A stretch of 63,069 bases of DNA. Source: an uncultured Muribaculaceae bacterium. Its GTDB lineage: Bacteria; Bacteroidota; Bacteroidia; Bacteroidales; Muribaculaceae. Made by a program: the position numbers and the translations under genes. The DNA lies in NCBI GenBank assembly GCA_910583525.1, contig CAJTXL010000019.1:1-63069 (forward strand), given 5' to 3'. Positions 17,816 through 26,349 of this stretch are shown in pieces; positions within the stretch are counted from its first letter, which is position 1, and each line of letters begins with the position of its first letter. The notes beneath the pieces are model-generated. The model worked only from the letters and a program-made list of their open reading frames with translations, was not told the DNA's origin and did no database searches.

Positions 17816-20074
17816 ATGAAGCAAATCAAGTTCTTATCCACAGTCCTGCTGTCAATGGCGGCAATAGGCACCGCCAATGCCGCCGACGGCGACATCGTAG
17901 CCACGGCAGCATACCGATGGCACGGCGACACCATCACTCAGGCCGAATATATGGCTACGGCGCCCTCTGAATACGAAATAGTGTCGACCTACTCGGCCCA
18001 GCCGGGCTATGGGTTTCCCATATCTCGCCAATGGAAACGCAAAAACGACCTCAGCGCATATCCGCATCTGACAACCGGCAACCGACTTCATGCGGCTATA
18101 TACAATATGGGACTGGACGAGATGGTAAATGCCGTCGAGCCAGACACCACCCTGCGCACAGGCAAAGAATGGGCCGGCGTATGGACACGCGACGTTTCAT
18201 ACTCGATACTGCTGTCAATGGCATATCTGCAGCCCGAGGCTTCCAGAATATCGCTGATGAAAAAAGTAAACCCCAACGGAGTAATAATCCAGGACACCGG
18301 CAGCGGCGGCGCATGGCCGGTAAGCTCCGACCGAGAAATATGGGCATTGGCGGCCTATGAAATCTACAAAGTCACAGGCGACCGTAAATGGCTCGAATAC
18401 ATATATCCTATAATAAAGAAATCGCTGGCCGACGACAGCCTGACCGTAGCCTCAGGCAGCGGCCTGCGCAAAGGCGAGACATCGTTCATAGACTGGCGAG
18501 AGCAAAGCCATCCGCGATGGATGCAGACCGTCGACATCTACAATTCCGAAGCCCTCGGTACGACCATCGTACATGCCGTAGCGCTGCGCACCCTTGCCGA
18601 AATAGCTGAGGAACTCGGGCACGGCAAAGAAGCAAAACAATACTTCGAGGAGGCGAAGAAAATAGAAGACGCAGTAAACTCGCAACTATGGCTCGACGAT
18701 AAAGGCTACTATGCAATGTACAACTACGGCCGCAATTTCCCGATAATAAACCCACGTGCCGAGACGCTCGGCGAGTCGCTGGCTGTGATATACGACATCG
18801 CATCGCCCGAACGCGCCAAGACGATTACCGAGAACAACCCGACGACACCGTTCGGCGCCGCCATCTTCTTTCCGCAGATTGCCGACATGCCGCCCTACCA
18901 CAACAACGCCTTGTGGCCTTGGGTCGGCGCATACTGGGCCATAGCCAACGCCAAAGCAGGCAACGAAGCCGGCACGATGGAAGCTATCGGGGCAGTATTC
19001 CGCCCGGCAGCACTTTTCGCCACCAATAAAGAGAACTTCGTGCTCGACAACGGCGACATCGCCACCGAACTGAACTCATCTAATATGCTGTGGTGCCTTG
19101 CCGGAAACCTCGCCATTACGAACCGCATACTGTTCGGCATCAATTTCGAGCCTAAAGGACTTGCCTTCAAGCCTTTCGTGCCCAAGGTCCTTGGCGGCAC
19201 ACGCACCCTCGACAATTTCAAATACCGCAACGCCACCCTGTCTATCACCGTGAAGGGCTTCGGTAGCGAAATCAAATCGTTCACGCTCAACGGCAAAGAG
19301 CACAAGCCCTTCATTTCGGGCGACATAAAGGGCGACAACAGGATTGTAATAACGATGGCCGACAACGAAATCGCTCCGATGAAAGTAAACCGCACGCCCA
19401 ACGTGAAAGCACCGCTGACACCAATAACATGGTTTGCCGACGGAATGCTGCAGTGGAACCCAATCGAATATATTGCCAAATATATTGTACTGCGCGACGG
19501 AAAACGCATCGCAACCACACGACAGACAAGTTTCGACGCATCGCATCCCGGCGAATACCAGGTAATCGGCGTAGCGGCTGACGGCACCGAATCGTTCGCA
19601 TCGGAGCCTCGCAGCAACCGCGCCAAGACAATCGTGCAGATGCCCGGAGAATCGACTTCGATGCTGTCGCCCGAAATATCGTACGGAGCAACAGAGACTC
19701 TTGCCGGATATACCGGCGGCGGCTTCAAAGAAATCGACAAGGCCACAGCCCCGATAGAGCTGACAGTCGAGATACCGTCCGACGGCATATACTCGGTAGC
19801 CGCACGCTATGCCAACGGCAACGGACCGGTGAATACCGAAAACAAATGCGCCATACGCACCCTCAGCATCGACGGCAAACGCATCGGCGTGCTCGTGATG
19901 CCGCAACGAGGCGTGGCCAACTGGAACGACTGGGGCATGTCGAACTACCTGCACATGCCGTTGACGGCCGGCAAGCACACCGTTACAATAGACTACCGAC
20001 CCGAGAACACTAACATGAACATCGACACCAACCACGCCCTGCTCGACTTCATAACAATCGAAAAAATAGACTGA
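17816..20074 (+). CDS. Exported six-hairpin glycoside hydrolase with C-terminal CBM-like domain
   Basis: A 752-aa protein with a clear signal peptide (residues 1-22, cleavage after ANA). Residues about 60-440 carry the (alpha/alpha)6-barrel pattern of MGH1-like/glycogen-debranching-like glycosidases: WAGVWTRDVSYSILLSMAY, GGAWPVSSDREIWALAAYEIYKVTGD, FIDWREQSHPRWMQ and the ETLGESLAVIYDI segment. A beta-sandwich follows, and the last 130 residues (from GYTGGGFKEIDK) resemble a CBM6/35-type module. The exact substrate and GH family are uncertain. Together with the GH89 enzyme upstream it points to exo-acting turnover of host or diet glycans. It follows tilS by 40 bp. Confidence 0.8.
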   Translation: MKQIKFLSTVLLSMAAIGTANAADGDIVATAAYRWHGDTITQAEYMATAPSEYEIVSTYSAQPGYGFPISRQWKRKNDLSAYPHLTTGNRLHAAIYNMGLDEMVNAVEPDTTLRTGKEWAGVWTRDVSYSILLSMAYLQPEASRISLMKKVNPNGVIIQDTGSGGAWPVSSDREIWALAAYEIYKVTGDRKWLEYIYPIIKKSLADDSLTVASGSGLRKGETSFIDWREQSHPRWMQTVDIYNSEALGTTIVHAVALRTLAEIAEELGHGKEAKQYFEEAKKIEDAVNSQLWLDDKGYYAMYNYGRNFPIINPRAETLGESLAVIYDIASPERAKTITENNPTTPFGAAIFFPQIADMPPYHNNALWPWVGAYWAIANAKAGNEAGTMEAIGAVFRPAALFATNKENFVLDNGDIATELNSSNMLWCLAGNLAITNRILFGINFEPKGLAFKPFVPKVLGGTRTLDNFKYRNATLSITVKGFGSEIKSFTLNGKEHKPFISGDIKGDNRIVITMADNEIAPMKVNRTPNVKAPLTPITWFADGMLQWNPIEYIAKYIVLRDGKRIATTRQTSFDASHPGEYQVIGVAADGTESFASEPRSNRAKTIVQMPGESTSMLSPEISYGATETLAGYTGGGFKEIDKATAPIELTVEIPSDGIYSVAARYANGNGPVNTENKCAIRTLSIDGKRIGVLVMPQRGVANWNDWGMSNYLHMPLTAGKHTVTIDYRPENTNMNIDTNHALLDFITIEKID

Positions 20075-20098
20075 TGCCAACGCTTGCAAAGGACGCTA

Positions 20099-20129
20099 TT
20101 GCGTATTTTTGCGCTTTTTGCTAATTTTG
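20099..20129 (+). promoter_or_regulatory. Promoter of hisS
   Basis: TTGC (20099-20102), a 19-bp gap, then TAATTTTG (20122-20129). It lies 23 nt before the ATG at 20153. It rules out the in-frame upstream start at 20084 for hisS, which would precede the promoter. Confidence 0.7.
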
Positions 20130-20152
20130 TGCATCAAACCACACCCACAACC

Positions 20153-21514
20153 ATGGCCCAGAAACCATCAACACCCAAAGGAACACGCGATTTCTCGCCC
20201 CTTGAGATGTCGCGGCGAAACTATATCTTCGACACCATCCGCGAAGTATTCCGCCTGTTCGGATACCGTCAAATCGAAACTCCGGCAATGGAAAATCTCT
20301 GCACCCTGATGGGCAAATACGGTGAAGAAGGCGACAAACTGCTGTTCAAAATCCTCAATTCGGGCGACTATCTCAAAGGCGTAGACCCGGCCATGATTGA
20401 ATGCCACGACACCGGACGCCTTGCCGCAAAACTTTGCGACCGCGGCCTGCGCTACGACCTGACGGTGCCGTTCGCGCGCTTTGTGGTGCAGCACCGCGAC
20501 GAAGTGCAGCTGCCGTTCAAGCGCTTTCAGATACAGCCCGTATGGCGTGCCGACAGGCCGCAGAAAGGCCGTTACCGTGAGTTCTACCAATGCGACGCCG
20601 ATGTTGTAGGCTCCGACTCGCTCAACAACGAAATCGAGCTGCTGCAGCTCGAAGACATGGTATTCTCGCGTCTCGGCATCAGAGTGGCCATCAAACTCAA
20701 CAACCGCAAGATACTCGCAGGCATCGCCGAACTCATAGGCGAACCCGACAAACTGGTCGACATAACCGTAGCCATCGACAAAATCGACAAAATCGGCCTT
20801 GAGAAGGTTGATGAAGAGCTTGCGGCACGCGGCCTCAGCCAGGAAGCCATCACGGCCCTACACCCGATACTGCAAATCGACGGCACGGGCACCGAGCGTC
20901 TCGACAAGCTCGCAGCCCTGCTCGCTCCAAGCGAAATAGGTACAAAGGGCGTCGAAGAGTTGCGCACCGTGGTCGACGGCACTATGGCATTGGGCCTTAA
21001 TGCTGAGCTGGACATCGACGTTTCGCTTGCCCGCGGCCTCAACTACTACACCGGCACAATAATCGAAGTGAAGGCCCTCGATGCCGAAATCGGCAGCATA
21101 TCGGGCGGCGGCCGCTACGACAACCTCACCGGCATATTCGGCCTCGACGGCATATCGGGAGTAGGCATATCGTTCGGCGCCGACCGCATATACGATGTTC
21201 TATCGGCCCTCGACCTCTTCCCCGACAGCACCGCCGCCTGCACACGCGTCCTTTTCGCCAACTTCGGCACCGCCGAAGCGGCCGCCTCGCTGGCTCTCAT
21301 CAAAAAACTGCGCGGCGAAGGCATAGCGGCAGAGCTGTATCCCGACCAGGCAAAGATGAAAAAGCAGATAGGATACGCAAATGCCATGGGCGTGCCATTC
21401 TTCGCCATAATCGGAGAAAGCGAACTTGCCGACGGTACTGTGACCGTCAAGAACATGGCCGACGGGAGCCAACAGACAATCCCTGTCGACAAAGTGGCCC
21501 AAACAATCGCCTGA
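20153..21514 (+). CDS. hisS: Histidyl-tRNA synthetase
   Basis: Charges tRNA-His. The 453-aa class II enzyme starts MAQKPSTPKGTRDFSP. Motif 1 is near residues 30-60, and motif 2 is FQIQPVWRADRPQKGRYREFYQCDAD. The HisA histidine-binding stretch LARGLNYYTGTIIEV and motif 3 (GISFGADRIYDVL) follow, then the anticodon-binding domain (RVLFANFG...). The start was chosen at 20153 because the open frame's first Met precedes the predicted promoter. Confidence 0.97.
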   Translation: MAQKPSTPKGTRDFSPLEMSRRNYIFDTIREVFRLFGYRQIETPAMENLCTLMGKYGEEGDKLLFKILNSGDYLKGVDPAMIECHDTGRLAAKLCDRGLRYDLTVPFARFVVQHRDEVQLPFKRFQIQPVWRADRPQKGRYREFYQCDADVVGSDSLNNEIELLQLEDMVFSRLGIRVAIKLNNRKILAGIAELIGEPDKLVDITVAIDKIDKIGLEKVDEELAARGLSQEAITALHPILQIDGTGTERLDKLAALLAPSEIGTKGVEELRTVVDGTMALGLNAELDIDVSLARGLNYYTGTIIEVKALDAEIGSISGGGRYDNLTGIFGLDGISGVGISFGADRIYDVLSALDLFPDSTAACTRVLFANFGTAEAAASLALIKKLRGEGIAAELYPDQAKMKKQIGYANAMGVPFFAIIGESELADGTVTVKNMADGSQQTIPVDKVAQTIA

Positions 21515-21597
21515 TAAAGCACGGACCGAAAAGCCGTTGCCGACCATATTTCCGAGAGGACGTTTAATAATATATGTTAAACGCCCTCTCATTATGT

Positions 21598-21628
21598 TTT
21601 GTCATTTTAGAAAAAAGTCGTACCTTTG
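21598..21628 (+). promoter_or_regulatory. Promoter of the rplM-rpsI unit
   Basis: TTTG (21598-21601), a 19-bp gap and TACCTTTG (21621-21628). The roughly 105-nt leader before rplM could host L13-type autoregulation; no conserved structure was recognised. Confidence 0.75.
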
Positions 21629-21738
21629 CGGCACCGATTATGTCCAACTCATTCAGCGACAGTCGCGCGGCAAGCTTTTGGCCGAGCAAGCCTCTCCGCG
21701 ACAGTCAATTTATGTAACTATTAATCAAGAAATTAAAA

Positions 21739-22218
21739 GTGGATACCATTAGCTACCGCACCGAATTCCCCAACGCCCAGCAAGTTCAGCACGATTGGGT
21801 TGTTGTCGATGCAACCGACCAGGTTCTTGGTCGCCTCTGCGCAAAAGTCGCAAAACTTCTCCGCGGAAAATACAAACCCTCCTACTCGCCCAACGTTGAG
21901 TGCGGCGACAACGTAATCATCATCAACGCCGACAAGGTTGTCCTCACCGGCAAAAAGATGACCGACCGCATCTATCTCCACTACACAGGATATCCCGGCG
22001 GACAGCGTCAGGCAACCCCCGAAGTGCTCATGAAAAAATCTTTCAACAAGCACATCAAGGCCGGTATGCACCCCCTCTTCATCCAGGTTATGAAAGGTAT
22101 GCTCCCCAAAAACCGCCTCGGACGCCGCCTCATCGAGAACATGCACGTCTACAACGGCCCCAACCATCCGCACGAGGCTCAGAACCCCACTGTAATCGAC
22201 ATTAACAAACTGAAATAA
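21739..22218 (+). CDS. rplM: 50S ribosomal protein L13
   Basis: Early-assembly large-subunit protein of 159 aa with the DATDQVLGRLCAKVAKLLRGK and YNGPNHPHEAQNP motifs. It uses a GTG start at 21739 (product MDTISYRTEF); no ATG gives the full family N-terminus. It is 8 bp upstream of rpsI, the near-universal rplM-rpsI pair. Confidence 0.97.
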   Translation: MDTISYRTEFPNAQQVQHDWVVVDATDQVLGRLCAKVAKLLRGKYKPSYSPNVECGDNVIIINADKVVLTGKKMTDRIYLHYTGYPGGQRQATPEVLMKKSFNKHIKAGMHPLFIQVMKGMLPKNRLGRRLIENMHVYNGPNHPHEAQNPTVIDINKLK

Positions 22219-22226
22219 TCGCATCT

Positions 22227-22613
22227 ATGGAAACAGTAAATGCAGTTGGCCGCCGTAAGGCAGCCGTAGCCCGCGTAATCCTCAAAGAAGGCAACGGCAC
22301 CATCACCATCAACAAGCGCCCCCTCAACGTATACTTCCCCTCGTCGATTCTTCAGTACATCGTTAAGCAGCCCCTCACCACTCTTGATGTGGCCGAGAAA
22401 TACGACATCCACGTAAACCTCGACGGCGGCGGCTACAAAGGACAGGCCGAAGCGCTCCGTCTTGGCATCGCACGCGCCCTTGTCAAAATCAACCCCGACG
22501 ACAAGGCAGTGCTCCGCAAACACGGCTTCATGACCCGCGACCCGCGCGCTGTAGAACGCAAGAAACCCGGTCAGCCCAAAGCACGCAAGCGCTTCCAGTT
22601 CTCCAAACGCTGA
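22227..22613 (+). CDS. rpsI: 30S ribosomal protein S9
   Basis: Small-subunit protein of 128 aa, with the GRRKAAVARV N-terminus and the basic tail RKRFQFSKR whose terminal Arg contacts P-site tRNA. It sits between rplM and rpsB in the standard order. No anomalies. Confidence 0.98.
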   Translation: METVNAVGRRKAAVARVILKEGNGTITINKRPLNVYFPSSILQYIVKQPLTTLDVAEKYDIHVNLDGGGYKGQAEALRLGIARALVKINPDDKAVLRKHGFMTRDPRAVERKKPGQPKARKRFQFSKR

Positions 22614-22733
22614 TATTGCCCCTACCCTCTCTCCGCATAAGTGTTTAGTATCTAAACCGCGCCGATGGAGCTACGTTCCCTACCCCGCGGTTGCTTAAAA
22701 TCAAAAGAACGTAAACCTAACAACATCAACAAA

Positions 22734-23591
22734 ATGGCTAATCCCACATTTGACCAACTCCTTGAAGCAGGCTGCCACTTCGGCCACCTCAAACGCAAAT
22801 GGAACCCCGCAATGGCACCCTACATCTTCATGGAGCGCAACGGTATCCACATAATCGACCTATATAAAACCGAAGCCAAGCTCGCAGAAGCAGCCAACGT
22901 GCTCCGCGGCATGGCTAAACAAGGCAAGAAAGTGCTCTTTGTAGCCACGAAGAAACAGGCCAAACAGGTCATTGCCGACCTTGCTTCTTCGATTGGCATG
23001 CCTTACGTAATCGAACGCTGGCCCGGCGGCATGCTCACCAACTTCCCCACCATCCGCAAAGCCGTGCGCAAGATGACCACCATCGACAAGATGAGCAAAG
23101 ACGGAACTTTCGACAACCTCTCAAAACGTGAACGTCTCCAAATCACCCGTCAGCGTGCCAAACTCGAAAAGACCCTCGGCTCCATCGCCGACCTCAACCG
23201 TCTTCCGTCGGCACTCTTCGTGGTTGACGTGCTCAAAGAGCGCATCGCCGTTGCCGAAGCAAACCGTCTTGGCATCCCCGTATTCGCCATGGTCGACACC
23301 AACTCCGACCCCTCTGTAGTCGACTACGTAATCCCTGCCAACGACGACGCTTCGAAATCAATCGAGCTTATCGCCGGCACACTCGTAGCAGCCATGGCTG
23401 AAGGCCTCGAAGAACGTAAAGCCGAGAAACTCGACAACGAAGCCGCAGAAGCACAGGCCGAAACGCCCGCAGCTCCTCGCCGCGAACGTCGTCGCGTACG
23501 CCGCAACGAAGCCGAAGCTCCAGTAGCTGAAGAAGCAGCTCCCGAAGCTCAAGCCGAAGCAGCCGCAGATGCAGCACCCGAAGCCGAATAA
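22734..23591 (+). CDS. rpsB: 30S ribosomal protein S2
   Basis: Small-subunit protein of 285 aa. The core (residues 1-225) has the LLEAGCHFGH start, ERNGIHIIDLYKT, RWPGGMLTNF and VDTNSDPS motifs. The last 50 or so residues are an Ala/Glu/Pro/Arg-rich tail (AEAQAETPAAPRRERRRVRRNE pattern), a low-complexity extension beyond the E. coli protein and common in Bacteroidetes. The open frame extends 69 bp upstream, but that part lacks homology, so the ATG at 22734 is used. Followed by tsf 38 bp later. Confidence 0.97.
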   Translation: MANPTFDQLLEAGCHFGHLKRKWNPAMAPYIFMERNGIHIIDLYKTEAKLAEAANVLRGMAKQGKKVLFVATKKQAKQVIADLASSIGMPYVIERWPGGMLTNFPTIRKAVRKMTTIDKMSKDGTFDNLSKRERLQITRQRAKLEKTLGSIADLNRLPSALFVVDVLKERIAVAEANRLGIPVFAMVDTNSDPSVVDYVIPANDDASKSIELIAGTLVAAMAEGLEERKAEKLDNEAAEAQAETPAAPRRERRRVRRNEAEAPVAEEAAPEAQAEAAADAAPEAE

Positions 23592-23629
23592 ACATTACCT
23601 TTAACCACAAGCCAAACACGACATATATT

Positions 23630-24622
23630 ATGGCAGTAACAATGGCAGAAATCACCAAGCTCCGCAACCTCACCAGCGCTGGCTTGATGGACTGCAAAAA
23701 AGCCCTCGCCGAAACAGACGGCGACATCGACGCAGCCGTAGAAATCCTCCGCCAAAAAGGCAAGGCAGTAGCCGCAAAACGCGAAGACCGCCAAGCCTCG
23801 GAAGGATGCGTGCTCGCTAAAAACGAAGGCAACTTCGCCGCTATAGTAGCTCTCTGCTGCGAAACAGACTTCGTTGCCAAGAACGCAGGCTTCGTCGCCC
23901 TCACGCAGCGTCTCCTCGACACCGCTGTGGCAAACAAAGTAAAATCGCTCGACGAACTCAAGGCTCTCACAATCGACGGACTCTCGGTTGCCGACCTGAT
24001 TACCGACGAAAGCGGCAAGACAGGCGAAAAAATCGAACTCGGCCACTATGAATGCCTCGAAGCTCCTTCGACCACTTCATACAACCACCTCGGCAACAAA
24101 CTCTCGACCATCGCAGGCTTCAACCTCGAAAACGTCGACTATCAGGTAGGCCGCGACGTTGCCATGCAGATTGCATCGATGAACCCCATCGCCGTCGACC
24201 GCGACAGCGTTGCCGAAGAAATCGTTACATCTGAGTATAACGTTGCTGTCGAAAAGACAAAAGAAGAGCAGGTGAAGAAAGCTGTAGAAGCAGCCCTCAA
24301 AAAAGCCGGCATCAACCCCAATCTCGTCGACAGCGAAGACCACATCGCATCGAACATCGCAAAAGGATGGCTCACCGAAGAAGAGGCTGCCAAAGCACGC
24401 ACCATCGCTGCCGAAACAGCTGCCGCCAAGGCTGCCAATCTCCCCGAGCAGATGATTAAAAACATCGCCCAGGGCCGCGTCAACAAGTTCTTCAAAGAAA
24501 ACTGCCTCATGGAGCAGGAATTCGTGAAAGACGGAGAACTCACAATCGGACAATACCTCGAAAAGAGCGCCAAAGGCCTCGTTGTGGTATCGTTCAAACG
24601 CGTAAACCTCAATCAGGACTAA
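23630..24622 (+). CDS. tsf: Elongation factor Ts
   Basis: Guanine nucleotide exchange factor for EF-Tu. The 330-aa protein carries the signature TSAGLMDCKKALAETDGDIDAAVE-type start (residues about 15-38), the EGCVLAKNEGNFAAIVALCCETDFVAKN block, and repeated core subdomains. It is longer than the 283-aa E. coli protein, as usual for Bacteroidetes. A second ATG five codons in is an alternative start. It closes the rplM-rpsI-rpsB-tsf unit and is followed by a hairpin. Confidence 0.97.
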   Translation: MAVTMAEITKLRNLTSAGLMDCKKALAETDGDIDAAVEILRQKGKAVAAKREDRQASEGCVLAKNEGNFAAIVALCCETDFVAKNAGFVALTQRLLDTAVANKVKSLDELKALTIDGLSVADLITDESGKTGEKIELGHYECLEAPSTTSYNHLGNKLSTIAGFNLENVDYQVGRDVAMQIASMNPIAVDRDSVAEEIVTSEYNVAVEKTKEEQVKKAVEAALKKAGINPNLVDSEDHIASNIAKGWLTEEEAAKARTIAAETAAAKAANLPEQMIKNIAQGRVNKFFKENCLMEQEFVKDGELTIGQYLEKSAKGLVVVSFKRVNLNQD

Positions 24623-24634
24623 ACTCCAACATAC

Positions 24635-24664
24635 GCAGAGGCGCCGGCTCAACGACGCCTCTGC
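24635..24664 (+). terminator. Hairpin after tsf
   Basis: GCAGAGGCG (24635-24643) pairs perfectly with CGCCTCTGC (24656-24664), but only ATATTA follows, so termination may be partial and the tRNA could be read through. Confidence 0.6.
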
Positions 24665-24671
24665 ATATTAC

Positions 24672-24745
24672 GGTTCGGTAGCTCAGCTGGATAGAGCATC
24701 TGCCTTCTAAGCAGACGGTCATGCGTTCGAGTCGCATCCGAATCA
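24672..24745 (+). tRNA. tRNA-Arg (anticodon UCU)
   Basis: A 74-nt cloverleaf: acceptor GGTTCGG with CCGAATC (one G-T pair), D arm GCTCAGCTGGATAGAGC, anticodon stem TCTGC/GCAGA with loop CTTCTAA (anticodon TCT), T arm with GTTCGAGTC, discriminator A. CCA is not encoded. It reads AGA codons. It marks the border between the conserved block and the accessory genes on its right. Confidence 0.95.
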
Positions 24746-24770
24746 CAGAACAAAACGGCGAGATGCCACA

Positions 24771-24807
24771 AATCGCTGAAGCTAATATAGTTTCAGCGAT
24801 TTTTTTG
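24771..24807 (+). terminator. Terminator after tRNA-Arg
   Basis: AATCGCTGAA (24771-24780) pairs with TTCAGCGATT (24792-24801) and is followed by a run of Ts. Confidence 0.85.
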
Positions 24808-25062
24808 CAATGCCCTTATCCGGCAAAATAACGCATATTGTAGGGCTCAGAGGTGTGCAATTCGTGAACAGTCTGTGACGTGAACAGTTTTTGTTCACAG
24901 TTCCCGAGTGCAATTTGTAACTCTCTAACCTTCTGCGTTTTTTCGTCTTGAGCCAAGGTTGCCTCATACTTTATTTTCCGCAAATAACTAATAGCGGCAT
25001 GTCTATTGAACAAAGTTTCACATATTTTATTCAATACAGCGTTTTAATTGAATGTAATTCGC

Positions 25063-25070
25063 TATATTTG
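25063..25070 (+). promoter_or_regulatory. Promoter -7 box of the ATPase gene
   Basis: TATATTTG lies 20 nt before the ATG at 25090. The -33 box is weak. Confidence 0.5.
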
Positions 25071-25089
25071 CAGTCTAAAATAGATTGCG

Positions 25090-26328
25090 ATGAAAACAAC
25101 GATACTCAATCAGCGGGCAGAACGTGATGAACTGATGTCACGCCCATACCAACAACGACATACCAAGTATGACGCTGACGAACTGCTACAAAATCCGCTT
25201 ATCAAACTTATAACCGGGCCTCGTCGTGTCGGCAAATCGGTTTTTGCCCTGCTTATGTTGCATGGCAAAAATTTCGCTTATCTCAATTTCGATGACAGCC
25301 AACTGCTTGAAAAGTGGGATGAGGATCTGGTGATGTCGGCACTTGATGATGTCTATACCGGCTATGATTTCATGCTGCTTGATGAAGTCCAGAATCTTCC
25401 CGACTGGGATTTGTGGATCGGCAAACTTTATCGCCGTGGAAAGAACTTAATAATCACGGGCAGCAACGCCAAGATGTTGAGCAGTGAGATGGCAACCGTG
25501 TTGACCGGGCGTTATCTACAGATTGAGATGCTTCCGTTCAGCCTTGAAGAAACCATGAGTTGGAAAAATGTCAGTCCACAGCGTGAGGAACAATCCGCAC
25601 AGGCGATAATACTGACCGATGACTATATGCGCAATGGTGGATACCCGGAAACTATCCCGACCCGGAGTATTACCAAGAGTTATCTTTCAACGCTGTTTGA
25701 TTCAATTCTGCTGAAAGATGTCGCCAAACGCCATAACGTAAGGAACACAACCGACCTATACAACCTCGCCACTTATCTGTTGTCAAATTTCTGCAACCCC
25801 ATATCAGCCAACGACCTTGCCAGAGAATTGGGATTATCGAGCGTTGCAACCACAAAGAAATTCTGTGACTATCTAAACGAACCATATCTTTTCTTCTACT
25901 TGCCCCGCTTCAACAACAAGCTGAAATTGATGAACAAAGCACCGAAAAAGGTCTATGTAGTTGACAACGGGTTTGTGCAAAGCACGGCTTTCAACCTTAG
26001 CGAAAACCTCGGCAGATTGTTGGAAAATCAAGTGTTTGTAGAGCTGTTGCGCCGTGGCTATATCCCCGGTAAAACATTGTTCTACTACCGTACACGCAAC
26101 GACAAGGAGATAGACTTCGTTACTCGCAAAGGTACAAAGGTTGAACAACTAATACAAGTATGCTATGACATGACATCCGAGAAGGCCCGCAAACGCGAAC
26201 TCGATGCACTCGTTGAAGCCGCCGAAGAACTCCACTGCAACAATCTACTGGTCATCACCAACGACCAAAAAGAGGAGATTAAGCGTAAAGACACCATTAT
26301 AAACATTGTTGCAATTGGTCGATTTTAG
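25090..26328 (+). CDS. AAA-type ATPase with C-terminal DUF4143 nuclease-like domain
   Basis: A 412-aa protein of the AAA_14/DUF4143 family. Walker A is at residues 43-50 (GPRRVGKS), and Walker B is YDFMLLDEVQNL near 95-105. A sensor-like TGSNAKMLSSE follows, then a winged-helix part (LGLSSVATTKKFCDYL) and the DUF4143 end with the PD-(D/E)xK-like pattern NDKEIDFVTRKGTKVEQLIQV. Such proteins are common in gut Bacteroidales; most are of unknown function and some are suspected in defence or toxin-antitoxin roles. It lies directly after tRNA-Arg and 21 bp before a TIR-like gene, so the two are likely co-transcribed. Confidence 0.88.
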   Translation: MKTTILNQRAERDELMSRPYQQRHTKYDADELLQNPLIKLITGPRRVGKSVFALLMLHGKNFAYLNFDDSQLLEKWDEDLVMSALDDVYTGYDFMLLDEVQNLPDWDLWIGKLYRRGKNLIITGSNAKMLSSEMATVLTGRYLQIEMLPFSLEETMSWKNVSPQREEQSAQAIILTDDYMRNGGYPETIPTRSITKSYLSTLFDSILLKDVAKRHNVRNTTDLYNLATYLLSNFCNPISANDLARELGLSSVATTKKFCDYLNEPYLFFYLPRFNNKLKLMNKAPKKVYVVDNGFVQSTAFNLSENLGRLLENQVFVELLRRGYIPGKTLFYYRTRNDKEIDFVTRKGTKVEQLIQVCYDMTSEKARKRELDALVEAAEELHCNNLLVITNDQKEEIKRKDTIINIVAIGRF

Positions 26329-26349
26329 AAAATATAATTCCCAAATAAT

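Larger units (their letters stand above)
24746..25089. other. Intergenic stretch after the tRNA
   Basis: 344 bp without a supported gene. It holds the tRNA terminator, a GTGAACA / TGTTCAC dyad (24880-24898) and the promoter box of the next gene (25063-25070). A 72-codon frame on the - strand (25034-24816) has no promoter or recognisable match. Confidence 0.5.

Noticed and set aside
24816..25034. 72-codon frame on the - strand after tRNA-Arg
   Set aside because: Composition is plausible (charged, helical) but there is no promoter, no match I know, and it overlaps the promoter region of the ATPase gene. Kept as unsupported.
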